Origin: Nipponacmea schrenckii
Taxonomy: Eukaryota; Mollusca; Gastropoda; Lottiidae
Direction: 5' to 3'
Assembly: GCA_030562195.1 (NCBI GenBank)
Contig: CM060203.1
Coordinates: forward strand, 13,210,534 to 13,274,533
Length of the DNA stretch: 64,000 nt
Positions 31,931-43,769 of the stretch are shown one piece after another. Numbering within the stretch: the first letter of the stretch is position 1; every line of letters starts with the position of its first letter. Under the pieces are notes generated by a model, which was not told the origin of the DNA, did no database searches, and saw nothing but the letters and a program-made list of their open reading frames with translations. Position numbers and translations under genes: made by a program.

Positions 31931-34900
31931 ATGAGACTTTGTAATAGATAATTGTTCTTCTTTACAAACATGTAGGTGGAAGTAAGTAAATGCAAACCAA
32001 ATCCAAGGTCACAATATGCCTTTGGCCTTGTGTATTAGAAAAAGAGTATTAATTTGATGAAGCCTGTATCAAGCTAAGAGAATTGATTCTGATATAAAAA
32101 AAAATTCGGCCTTGAATCTAAAATCGGGTGAATATGTGTGAAGTGGAAAAGTCCTTCAAACTCTCAAATTAAAATCTAGAATTTGTTGTGTCATACTTTT
32201 CCGGCTCGTGTTTACCTTGTGAACCATTAACCTACATCAAGATAATGACCTTTGTTATATATATTCTCTTAACTATTACTGTCAGCCTCTAGTTTCAATA
32301 CTCAATCGTTAGGAATAGTGAAGGAGAAATTTAAACAATATCTGTAAGTGATTGAACGATAACTTGAAGGTGAATCAAAGAATATTTGAATTATTTTTAG
32401 ATCCAAGTATTGACCACCGCCTCTGTATTCGTATCGCTACTGACCTACATTCAACTTGTTTACATCATCTCAGTTGACCTACTAATACACTTTCTGTATT
32501 GACGCATGCGTTTTGATGACATCGTCTGTCACCATGACATAATTTTACAATACCAGGGAAATAAGTGGCTTGACTATAGTTGATTGAAAATATATTACAA
32601 AGGCTAAGCACCTTTTATTTCTACATTGTTGCACTCTAAGTAAGGAAAAACAAACGATGCTGATTTTAACAATTTGAAGTTTTGCGGCCTACATTATAGT
32701 GAAATGAAATCTTTTGCTTATGGGATAATAAAGCCTTAATAGTTGTGTTCACCATCTATAGTAGACCAACTTCCAATATCGTAACGTACAAAATATCAAC
32801 CCAACCCCCTGATTTTCCGTATTTCATGAAATTGATAGAGTAAATGGGCACGGGTCGTTATTTAAAATTCCCAAAGAAAGTTACGGACCTTGAATTCTTG
32901 AATTGTTGGTTTAATATATGACAATGTAAATTACGTCCTGGTAGTGTTATTTACTATACTTAATTATTCAAAGATCGAAAATTACCCTTGCTACTGTGCA
33001 ACGCGTTTTTATTCTCAGCTCCATTCTCAAAAGACTGATTAAACTTGGTGGAATTGTTTATACATGTATTTGGAAGTTGGCATTGATCTCAACCACTATT
33101 CACAATGTCTTTACAAAGACTACGATCCAGGACAATCTCCAATGCTATGTTTATATCCTATACGTATTAGACATAGGAAATGATAACAAGGCATTAGCAA
33201 TGTCAGATAACCTAATGACTTGGAGGATAATTGACTTACATTCAGATCTTAACTTCCTCATGCCCCAAGCCCTGGTATATAACTTACGTGTACTTTAATA
33301 TTATGTCCAACTAACAAGTAGATTGTGACACGAGCACGATGAAACAATTGCTTTTAAGTGCATTGCTTTCAAGTGCAGAGATATGACACTAATCTTAAAG
33401 GTTTCTCTTCCTACCAACATATATTCTAGCATACTGGAATATTTATTAAACACTATAAGTATTATAAAATATTTCTTGATTTAATATACATCATCGACAT
33501 TCGAATAGTGTACATGGAATTTGAACGTATCGCAAAATAGTGGAACCTATACTTGATTATAGACAGGCTCCTCGAAATGTCCGTTCCAGCTGCAAACCAA
33601 TTAAAAATCTAACATGGTTGCTTAAAGATACAGAGACGTATACTTGTATTATACATGCTAGTTCGATGTGCTCAGATTGAGATTTAAAGCCCATCTACAC
33701 TACAAAATTTATCCGTTCTCAGAATGGTTCTCCGAACGTTAAGGATGAATTTTGTGTAATGTAAATGGTCGAGCGTTCTCAGAATATTTCCAATTCTGGT
33801 TGTCTCGAACAGTTCTCAGACCGGACTAAATAGCCTAAATTGTTGTTGTGTAAGCGCGAAACATTTTCCGAACTTTACCTATTCTCTCGGAATTTGATAA
33901 TCATCAGGAGCCTTTTTTTCATCTGAGTTACATGACCGTCTGTATTTGCCTCTTTCACGAAGAGTTCCATTAGAACGCGTCTGAGAGACGTCAACCGTTT
34001 ACATTACTTTTTTTGAACGTTTCTTGGTACACTCGTTATATAACGAAAAAAATTGTCATTTTATCGCGGCCTGGTCCGGAGGGAGAACGGAACGCTTTAT
34101 AGCTTTTGTAATCTTATAAGCTTGAACCTACTACTGTCAAGGTTCTTTATTAAAAAAAAAGTGGAAATTCTAATCACGTAAAATCTATTATTGTGGATTT
34201 AAATAGTACCTAATGCTATATTGTCAAAGCCAATTAGTTCTAATGAATCCTACTTTTTGCCAAATAATTCTCTGTGATATTATATGCATGAGTTCCACCA
34301 GAAACTATATATTTACCACCATTTAAAATCCTTTCGTCAACAAACTTATGAAATAAAAGGGTAAAAAGTCGTGACATTTCCAGCAGCTTTGACGTCAGTC
34401 GTTCTACTGAAACCAATATTTTCTTTTCTAATATCAATAATCACTCTAGACATAACGTTTCATCAATATATACACTGATTGGATCTTCATTCCACTTTAT
34501 AATTTCAATATTAGATTTCAGTTCCCAAGAGAGAGGGGGTGTAAGTAAAGGTAAATGATAATAAGTCTCTACTTCCTTCTATTTCATTCCCGCTCCTGAT
34601 TGGCTTCATGAACATTTAGTTTGCTTCGGGTACTTTACTTTTCTTACAGATTCTCCATTTTGTGTGGTTGATTTTGTTTGGGCCTTGAATATATGTAATC
34701 TTCTTCAGAGGCACTAGGGCACCATTCCAGAAATACAATTTTACGATCAAAGTTGTCGTAAGAATGGTAAGAATTCCATACAAAATTCAGATTTTTTGTC
34801 GAAAAGGTCCAAGACCTTCAAGGAAATCGCATAATTTCTTCAAATATAGCCCTACCTTAAACAATAAATTTACTTTTTATCTTTTAGGGAATTTCACCTT

Positions 34901-35370
34901 CTGCCTTCTCCACACAATCCTACAACACGTTTATTATACATAACTGTAAAATTGTGTTGTGAAGGAATTGATAATCGGACAGCCATTATAAGACTGTTTT
35001 TTTCACAATCCATGTTTCCATGACAGGGATGTTATGCTCTAGCGGTAGGAGGGTGATAATGAAGGGGTTTTAATCATAGAACTAGGTAGTTTAATGGTTA
35101 AATAACATTAGATGAGATGGAAGTGGGAGATGGGATCTGTAAATTTGTTAAGCAACTCTCATATTTAGAAATTCAACATTTTATCTATATTTTTCGGTTT
35201 TTGTCAGTGCGTTAATGGTAACTGGTAAACTTGGAATTTTTACCGGGTTTCGTAACACGATTTAATTAGTTTCAATTAGGCAAACTGTGAAAGTACAGAG
35301 AACATTAACACTTTATTCGTATAATATCAAAATAATTTTAATATCTTTCGGGTTTTAACTAAAAATAACA
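31931..35370. other. Intergenic, nothing coding recognised
   Basis: Mixed-composition sequence. A weak imperfect hairpin occurs near 33,699-33,768 (CTACAAAATTTATCC against GGATGAATTTTGTGTA). Reading frames of 60-100 codons are present but show no recognisable family or ATG context. Confidence 0.5.
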
Positions 35371-35374
35371 ACTG

Positions 35375-35545
35375 TATAAAATTGTTGTGTTAGTAACGTT
35401 TCAGCTTAATGCCTTATTCAGAAACACTCAAATTCTAAACTGAAATTTGGAAATAGATGGACGAGAAAAATGTGATCAAAGACTACTTTGAGTGTTTCTG
35501 AAGAAGGCATTATGCCGAAACGTTACTAAACAGGACAATTTTATA
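35375..35545. repeat. Inverted repeat with hammerhead/Penelope-like core
   Basis: Arms 35,391-35,432 and 35,487-35,528 are reverse complements over 42 bases with three mismatches; weaker pairing extends about 15 bases on each side. The right arm reads CTGAAGA, A, GGCATTATGCC, GAAACGTTACTA. That resembles the hammerhead core (CUGANGA, stem II, GAAA) found in Penelope-like retroelements, but with one extra A before stem II. The left arm, read on the minus strand, has the core mutated to CTGAATA. No reverse transcriptase is visible. Confidence 0.6.
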
Positions 35546-37300
35546 CAATTTCTAATTGTTTCCCCTATTTTGGAAATTTGTGATATAATAAAAAATAACA
35601 AAGTGGATTGCAACGTTCTTTTTTTAAACAAAAATAACACAGAAATATCAAACAAACAACACCAATTAATCAAAAATAGACAAAAGGTGATGAAACTTAT
35701 GCAACATAAAACAAAAATAGTCTAAATGCGCTTAAATAGCCATCTTGCAATAATAGATAAAATATAGATGTCATAATTCTCAGGAACTTGAAGGTGGTTC
35801 ACTGACCAATTCTCAGACGTCATCGGAGAGGTAAATGATAAATTATAAGGCTTGAGGACGTGAATCTATTCTCCTAATGTAGGTTAATGTAATATAAATT
35901 GACGATGGAACCATCCTTTCTTGCGAAATTGAAATATTTTCCTTATTGAGTCTAAAATTATCTAATAGATCAATGGTTTGTGAATGGAATGACGTCAATG
36001 GTGGTGTTGGCTAGAAACTAATGACTGGAATGAGAAGACATATTTAGAACTCTAGGTTACTAGGTGGAATCAAATAGACCCATGAATGAATAAAAACCAT
36101 CCCAATGAGAAATTATTGAATGAATGAACCAATCAATGAATGGATGAATTGAGCGATTCAAATGAGAAATTTAGTGGATGAATGAATGAAAAGAATAATA
36201 TTATTTAGATAATGGATGAATAAAGCCAATCGTATCAGGATTTCATACAATGAATAAAACAGAACCTATCCGATAATGAATCTCTTTCTTTCATGATTTC
36301 AGTGGATGAATGAATAAAATATTTCTGTGTAGGAATAGAACCATGATTTCGATAAGTAAAAGATAGGCCCCTTTATTTCCATTCCGAATAACAATGAACG
36401 GAGTTTATCTGGATTTTAGTGGATAAGTGAACCATGCCATGGGACTGGAATCTGGTATCGAGATGTAAGAATATAAATGAAACTATCTATACTTTAATCG
36501 ATTGAGGAATATACCAACATTTAGCATTTTAGTCTAAAGTGTACTATGTCCTGGAGGAGTCAAATTTTAAGACTTGGAAGGGAATTGATGGAGTAGGTAA
36601 AACACCTATACTTAAATCGATTTATAGGCCAGATCATATGTTGTCCTCTAAACAAAATGTCGATCTATTTTGAATACCATACAAATATTGCCCCCAGATA
36701 TAAGATGTCCATGGAAATAGTTTAATTACTTTAGGCTATTAACGGTTTAGAAAAAAACAAGCATTATTCAAACCAAGGACGACATTATTCAACGAATATA
36801 CGTATTTCAAATATGACACAAGAGACACAAGGGAATAGAATTGGTCAGTAAGTTGGAGCTCCTTGTGATAAAGTTAAAAAAGCTATATAATGTTCACGAG
36901 AAGGCTTGAATGATAAAATATCAGGCAAGGTTATGTATGCCCATGTTAAATGAATGAAAATATTGGGAAAATCAGCAATATTCAACATTAGTCTTTCGGA
37001 AGGTTTACATATTTTCAATATTAAATAGATGTTAGTAGGATCTCTCTGAGCCATCAGACACAAAGCAAGTGATTATATGAACGACTCAGGGCAACGACTC
37101 CCCTTCATAATAATCTATTGAGGTTTGTGTAAACATGTTATATAAATGTTTTAATTATTGATTTCACACCATTTGATATTTTCTGAAATATCTCCAATCT
37201 AAACTGACCCACTGCTTTTTAGTGTGAATAATGTCTCGGCTGTGTACTATAGTCGGGATAGCAGAATGAAAGTCCATTGGGTCAATAAGACACATTTGCA
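35546..37300. other. Intergenic with ATGA-rich stretch
   Basis: No gene recognised. Between 36,080 and 36,350 there are scattered GAATGAATGAA-type motifs that look like a decayed simple repeat. Confidence 0.5.
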
Positions 37301-37304
37301 GAAT

Positions 37305-39060
37305 TTGGTTGTATATCATTAGCCCAGATAGGTAAAGTTGGTTGTATATCATTAGCTGAGCTAGGTATAGTTGGTTGTATATCATTAGCTCAGATAGGTA
37401 TAGTTGGTTGTATATCATTAGACGAGTTAGGTATAGTTGGTTGTATATCATTAGCTCAGTTAGGTATAGTTGGTTGTATATCATTAGCTCAGTTAGGTAT
37501 AGTTGGTTGTATATCATTAGCTCAGATAGGTATAGTTGGTTGTATATCATTAGACGAGTTAGGTATAGTTGGTTGTATATCATTAGCTCAGTTAGGTATA
37601 GTTGGTTGTATATCATTAGCTCAGTTAGGTATAGTTGGTTGTATATCATTAGCCCAGTTAGGTATAGTTGGTTGTACATTAGCTCAGTTAGGTATAGTTG
37701 GTTGTATATCATTAGACGAGTTAGGTATAGTTGGTTGTATATCATTAGCCCAGTTAGGTATAGTTGGTTGTATATCATTAGCTTAGTTAGGTATAGTTGG
37801 TTGTATATCATTAGACGAGTTAGGTATAGTTGGTTGTATATCATTAGCTCAGTTAGGTATAGTTGGTTGTATATCATTAGCTCAGTTAGGTATAGTTGGT
37901 TGTATATCATTAGACGAGTTAGGTATAGTTGGTTGTATATCATTAGACGAGTTAGGTATAGTTGGTTGTATATCATTAGCCAGTTAGGTATAGTTGGTTG
38001 TATATCATTAGCTCAGTTAGGTATAGTTGGTTGTATATCATTAGCTCAGTTAGGTATAAGTTGGTTTGTACATCATTAGCTCAGTTAGGTATAGTTGGTT
38101 GTATATCATTAGCCCAGTTAGGTATAGTTGGTTGTATATCATTAGCTCAGTTAGGTATAGTTGGTTGTATATCATTAGCTTAGTTAGGTATAGTTGGTTG
38201 TACATATTAGCTCAGTTAGGTATAGTTGGTTGTATATCATTAGCTTAGTTAGGTATAGTTGGTTGTATATCATTAGACGAGTTAGGTATAGTTGGTTGTA
38301 TATCATTAGCTCAGTTAGGTATAGTTGGTTGTATATCATTAGCCCAGTTAGGTATAGTTGGTTGTATATCATTAGCTTAGTTAGGTATAGTTGGTTGTAT
38401 ATCATTAGCTCAGTTAGGTATAGTTGGTTGTATATCATTAGCTCAGTTAGGTATAGTTGGTTGTATATCATTAGCCCAGTTAGGTATAGTTGGTTGTATC
38501 ATCATTAGCTCAGTTAGGTATAGTTGGTTGTATATCATTAGCCCAGTTAGGTATAGTTGGTTGTATATCATTAGCTCAGTTAGGTATAGTTGGTTGTATA
38601 TCATTAGCTCAGTTAGGTATAGTTGGTTGTATATCATTAGCTCAGTTAGGTATAATTGGTTTTATATCATTAGCCCAGTTAGGTATAGTTGGTTGTATAT
38701 CATTAGCTCAGTTAGGTATAATTGGTTTTATATCATTAGCCCAGTTAGGTATAGTTGGTTGTATATCATTAGCTCAGTTAGGTATAGTTGGTTGTATATC
38801 ATTAGCTCAGTTAGGTATAGTTCGTTGTATCATTAGCTCAGTTAGGTATAGTTGGTTGTAATCATTAGCTCAGTTAGGTATGTTCATGATCATTAGCTCA
38901 GTTAGGTATATTGTTAATAATTAGCCAGTTAGGTATAGTTGGTTTAATCATTAGCTCAGTTGGTATAGTTTGTACATATTAGCCGAGTTATGTATAGTTG
39001 TTGTATATCATTAGCATAGTTAGGTATAGTTGGTTGTATCATATAGCTTGGTATAGTCTA
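37305..39060. repeat. 33-bp minisatellite, about 52 copies
   Basis: Head-to-tail copies of a 33-bp unit containing TTAGGTATAGTTGGTTG and TATATCATTAG, with a variable triplet reading CTC, CCC, CTT or ACG. Copies are nearly identical to about 38,800, then carry many indels to 39,060. Because 33 is a multiple of three, both strands give long frames made of 11-residue repeats (minus strand around MIYNQLYLTEL). Nothing around them supports a gene. Confidence 0.97.
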
Positions 39061-39639
39061 GAGTGATATCCTGAAACCAGCTGGGTAAATACCAGTTGGT
39101 TGTATATCCTTAGCTCTATAAATCTAAATCATTACCTCGAAATTAGATGCTTTAAAGTTAATGCATTTAAAATAGTCGGAAATCAAAGTAGCTTCGGCGG
39201 AAAATGTAGTGAGATCGCCAAAGTCCTCCAAGGGTAAGGATCCTGAAATATAGTAGCTAATGTTTTTAAAAGTTTTTTAAAACTGAAATCTTAGTTTGTT
39301 AAGACAAGTGAAATATTGGAATTTGCGATGAGTTTTTATTGGTCTCGTGTCCACGGCGTGATAGTGACTAGAGGCAAAGACAATTCCTTATCCTTCACTT
39401 TAATTGTTGATCGAACTGATTCTAAAATAGAATACAGTTTACCGATATTGTATAAATATCATTCGGGGTTACCGACCAATTTCTTTTCTAGCAGACAATA
39501 ATGTTTGATTATCAGTAATTAGTCAGGAAATTATGTTTCGGAATTAACATATCAATTAAACGACGCCTCCAGAATTTGACTCGTTATTATAAGTGAAAAT
39601 CAGTATGTCATCAATCTTAACCAAAACCGAAACAGTGAA
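39061..39639. other. Unique spacer, nothing recognised
   Basis: No gene or repeat recognised between the two arrays. Confidence 0.5.
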
Positions 39640-40345
39640 AACTGACATCTATCAAAATCATTATTCAAATCACAAGGAGAATAATGACATATATCTATCA
39701 AAACTATTAGTCAAATCACAAGGGATATACTGACATATATCTATCAAAGCTATTATTAAAATCACAAGGAGAAGACTGACATATACCTATCAAATCCATT
39801 ATTCAAATCACAAGGAGAATAATGACATATATCTATCAAAACTATTATTCAAATTACAAGGAGAATACTAACATAAACCTATCCAAACTATTATTTAAAT
39901 CACGAGGAGAAGACTGACATAAACCTATCAAAACTATTATTCAAATCACAAGGAGAATACTGAAATATATCAATCCAAACTATTATTCAAATCACAAGGA
40001 GAAGACTGACATAAAACTATCAAAACTATTATTCAAATCACAAGAATACTGAAATATATCAATCCAAACTATTATTCAAATCACAAAGAGAAAACTGACA
40101 TAAACCTATCAAAACTATTATTCAAATCACAAACAAGAACACTGTCATAAGCATATCAAAACTAGTATTCAAATCACAAAGAGGTACTACCGTACCTATT
40201 ATTTTAATTACAAGAAGAAAACGGACTACACGTATCATTTAGATTGCAAGATGAAAAATGATGTTATCTATCACAACTTATATCAAAATCACAAAATGAA
40301 AACTGACGTATAATTATTAAAACCGTTTTTCAAATCACGAGGAAA
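39640..40345 (-). repeat. Minisatellite family A, reverse-orientation copy
   Basis: About 15 units of 45-46 bp containing AAATCACAAGGAGAA and ATCAAAACTATTATTC. Read on the minus strand these are GAATAATAGTTTTGAT and TTCTCCTTGTGATTT, the same family as the array at 3,083-4,345. Copies diverge toward 40,200-40,345. Confidence 0.93.
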
Positions 40346-43300
40346 ATCTAACAATCTTGAATGCAATAACTATTATTAAGATGTGAACGCATGCTAATAT
40401 GATCTATATTATAACGGAAAATCAGTTGTTTTTCGTTTATTTCTCTTTGTATATTGTTGATATGATTCTTCGACAAATCTTAAAAAAACACGAGACAACA
40501 TTTCGTGCTTTCGTGTCTTTTATATGAGTTCTGATTAGTTTTAAAGATATAAAACGATATAAACTTTCAACAGAATCGAGTTATGAAATAACCAGAGGAA
40601 TCGAGAAGATAAACAGTCATGTACCTACTAAAAGGAAATGACCAGATCTGAAATTTTGAATCAATTAATTCCTTACAGTTTTTTAATCCAGATGTTGTTT
40701 CGATTGTTATTTTGGGACGACATATTCCTAATTAAACCTACGGTGTTAACTAAACCTAACATTTACAAAAGGAAAAACTTTTTAAAATATTCAAAAATTA
40801 TCGATATAAGCCAAAACAATTATTCTATAAAACTGTGCTAATTACATTTTATTTATTATTTCAATTGCTCTAAAAATTGTTTCCGGTGTTAGACAATTAT
40901 AAGTTGTTGGTCTTGGTACAAATTTTTTATGTCGAATGAAAGGGCCTTGCTATGCTATAATTTTGCAGCTGAGGAGAATTTGTGACGAGAATTTGTGCCT
41001 TTACATTTTTATATTCATTTAGTTTAACTTTCTCTATGTATTGCCAAATGGTACGGGTGTACAAGAAGTAATTATATTATGATAGAAACGTACAGACAAC
41101 GTTTGACATAATATAACGTTTTATAAATCTATTTCTTGTTTTTTTTTTGCATGATGCTGGTAATGAGGATCAGACTGATTTACAGATCCAAGCATTGAGG
41201 AGTTTCAAGTTTTTACGTATAGGATAAAACACGAGGGAAGGGGTTTTTGGAATATCATAAAACCCCGAGACTCATTTGCTAGCCTTTTTATTTGTGTAAA
41301 TTTTATAAAAATTAAGGAAATAAGGGGTGCAACTTGTGCCTTGGTCAGTTCATCAACCAGTTAGATAGACTAATTCTTTCTGTGTAATTTTGATCTTAAT
41401 GAACTATAAGACATCCAAAATTATTACAAATTACATGTTAAGAATGAAGTCCTACAAGCCGAGAGTTAGCATTCTTGATTAAAATACTGATCGCAGTCCT
41501 TCCAAGTCCTTCTTCATTTTTAATTAAAACAAATTGATCTCCAACGAGAAGGCCTCGATCAAAAAAATCAAAACGGAATTTCATGTTTATAGTTTCTAAT
41601 ACTGATCTCAAGCTTCAGACCTTTGACCACCAAAAAATCAAATGGGAGAACAGATACCCTTTGAAGTCCCCACTTTTACTTCTGGATGAGTCCATGATCT
41701 CGATGAGTTTGAGACTTACAGAAGTTATTCCGTGATAACGTTCCAGGTATAACAAATTACAGAAACACCAAGATTGATTCGCATCAGAACGTTACCTCAG
41801 AACTAAAATACAATCACCCAATGATGTCACCTAATTACTACAACCAATACAGTACCAATACCTACACATCGAATTTTTTGTCTGTTTTTTCCTCCTTATT
41901 CACTCATACCTTCCGACTCGACACCTATACTATCAGAGCACGCAAGTTTGGGTATTGCCACAAATATCCCGAAACGTTATCTGCCACTTTGTCGAACTAT
42001 CTGAAGTAACTCATGATTGACTATACTCTGTCCTCCCATATGCAGCCTACCGTTATTACTCGAAAAAGTCTATACTACAGCACAAAATGCATAACCATGC
42101 TAGATCAAAGTTATTATATATAGGCCTAAATTCAAGACATTCTTGAGAATACGTTTTCCGGCACAAGGGGTGCAACTCGTATCTACCAACGTGATCAATT
42201 TAGCCGGGAACCATTGAGCTGGACTGTAGATTATGTAAGTCCTTCTGGAGTCATAATTGTTGGAACCTTTAAGTGCACAATGCTTAATTTAAATCTCTGG
42301 AATTTGACATGAAATATGCCGAGGAACTTCAATTAAGGAGATAGTATGATTATTAATTTCTGACAGGAATCTAAATATACAATATACTGCATTTTATTGT
42401 CGATGCTTAGACTGCAATTGTTGAAGTGATATACCCCCATTAAATTATATAAGTGAGTCGACTATTAATAAACTACAAACCAATAACACAGAATCTAATT
42501 AAACCAACCCAACAACCAAGTACTACGACTACCAACATCTATCTAGTTTGTGTTACCAGCATCCACTGGAAGTAAACGTTAATTCCCCATCTACCAACCA
42601 TTGGTGGTCCGGTGTGACAAGAACGACTAGACAAAATAATCCGATTTCATTTTAACACGTCCTGACACATTTCATTATGAAGCTAACCGATATTATTTTG
42701 TTTATTAACCAAGTGATTACCAGTAAATTATATTAACCGACAAACTCGGCTTGTTCTGAAATGTCAACAACATACTGACGTCAATGTTACCAGAAACTCT
42801 TCTTTATTCTACCCATGTTGACAACTTAATTTTCCTGATGTACCTTAGTACTTTATACAGGTTGCAAGAAATGTTCTTGGGCCCGAAGTCAAATTTGATT
42901 TTGAGATCAACATCGATTGAGGCAATCTACTGAGTTCCTGGGGTCAGGGTCGTAATATGATAATGTGGTTGCTAGCAAGAAAATAATTTTCAGGGGTTAA
43001 GCCATGTTTTTTTCGACTATCTCCAGAAAGGGTTGTTCGTCTTATCAAAAGCGGAGAGATTACTCCAGTTGGCAAAATTTGTCGGATGTTGGTGATTCGT
43101 ATGTTATAGACTAAATGCATATGCGGTAATCTAGTAGCCTAGCACATTTAATAATTTGGAATGCATCAAAACGGCTATTTATACGCCCGGATTTCGTTCA
43201 AGTTCTGTTATTGAAAGCAAAATAGGTTTACACCGGTTGATAATTAAAAAGCTTAATATTATGCTTTATAGATTCAAACCGAGTCTATAATAACCTAACA

Positions 43301-43650
43301 TGGTTTGAGAGTCCTTTAATATTGATCCGTCTCTTCTTTTTATATAAGTGTCCGATTTATCTTGATTCCACTTAAGATATTCTATTTTATTAAAGGGAAG
43401 CAATCCTAGTTTACAACTATTATTTCCAGACTACAATCTACCATTCATTGGAAGCGAATTGCTTTTTTCAGGCCATACTTTTACATAAATTTTATTTGTT
43501 TAAGCATAGGACTGTACATTTCTATGGTTGAATATATTGTTACGGTAATTCACAGCCCAAGTAATGTTTGCTGCCACTCATTGTTCTATGAAGGAAATTA
43601 AAAATTATTTTATGAAATTTTTCCCCTTTTTCTCGAGTTGGTTTGAAATT
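40346..43650. other. Intergenic region upstream of PPP6C
   Basis: No gene recognised. Short dispersed similarity (GGGGTGCAACT) occurs near 41,328 and 42,168. The PPP6C promoter should lie at the right edge, but no clear core element was identified. Confidence 0.5.
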
Positions 43651-43700
43651 TAACCAATCAAATCTCTCTCAGAATTTAGTGCGTGATGACTAAAACGAAA

Positions 43701-43769
43701 ATGGCGGATGTTGACAAGTGGATTGAAATAGCAAAACAGTGCAAATATCTTCCTGAAAATGACTTGAAG
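43701..43769 (+). CDS. PPP6C: PPP6C exon 1
   Basis: [20 protein letters not shown] then DLK, donor AAG|GTGATC, phase 0. The start codon sits in AAAATGGCGG, which also fits the YY1 motif often found at such starts. Confidence 0.93.

Noticed and set aside
32996..33298. 100-codon frame in the gene-poor stretch
   Set aside because: No ATG start, no recognisable family and no splice support.
37164..38861. Frames of 60-270 codons on both strands of the 33-bp array
   Set aside because: Pure translation of the repeat unit, with no conserved domain and no promoter or flanking exon.
37305..39060. CRISPR-like repeat spacing
   Set aside because: Units are directly adjacent with no unique spacers, and the window is clearly eukaryotic.
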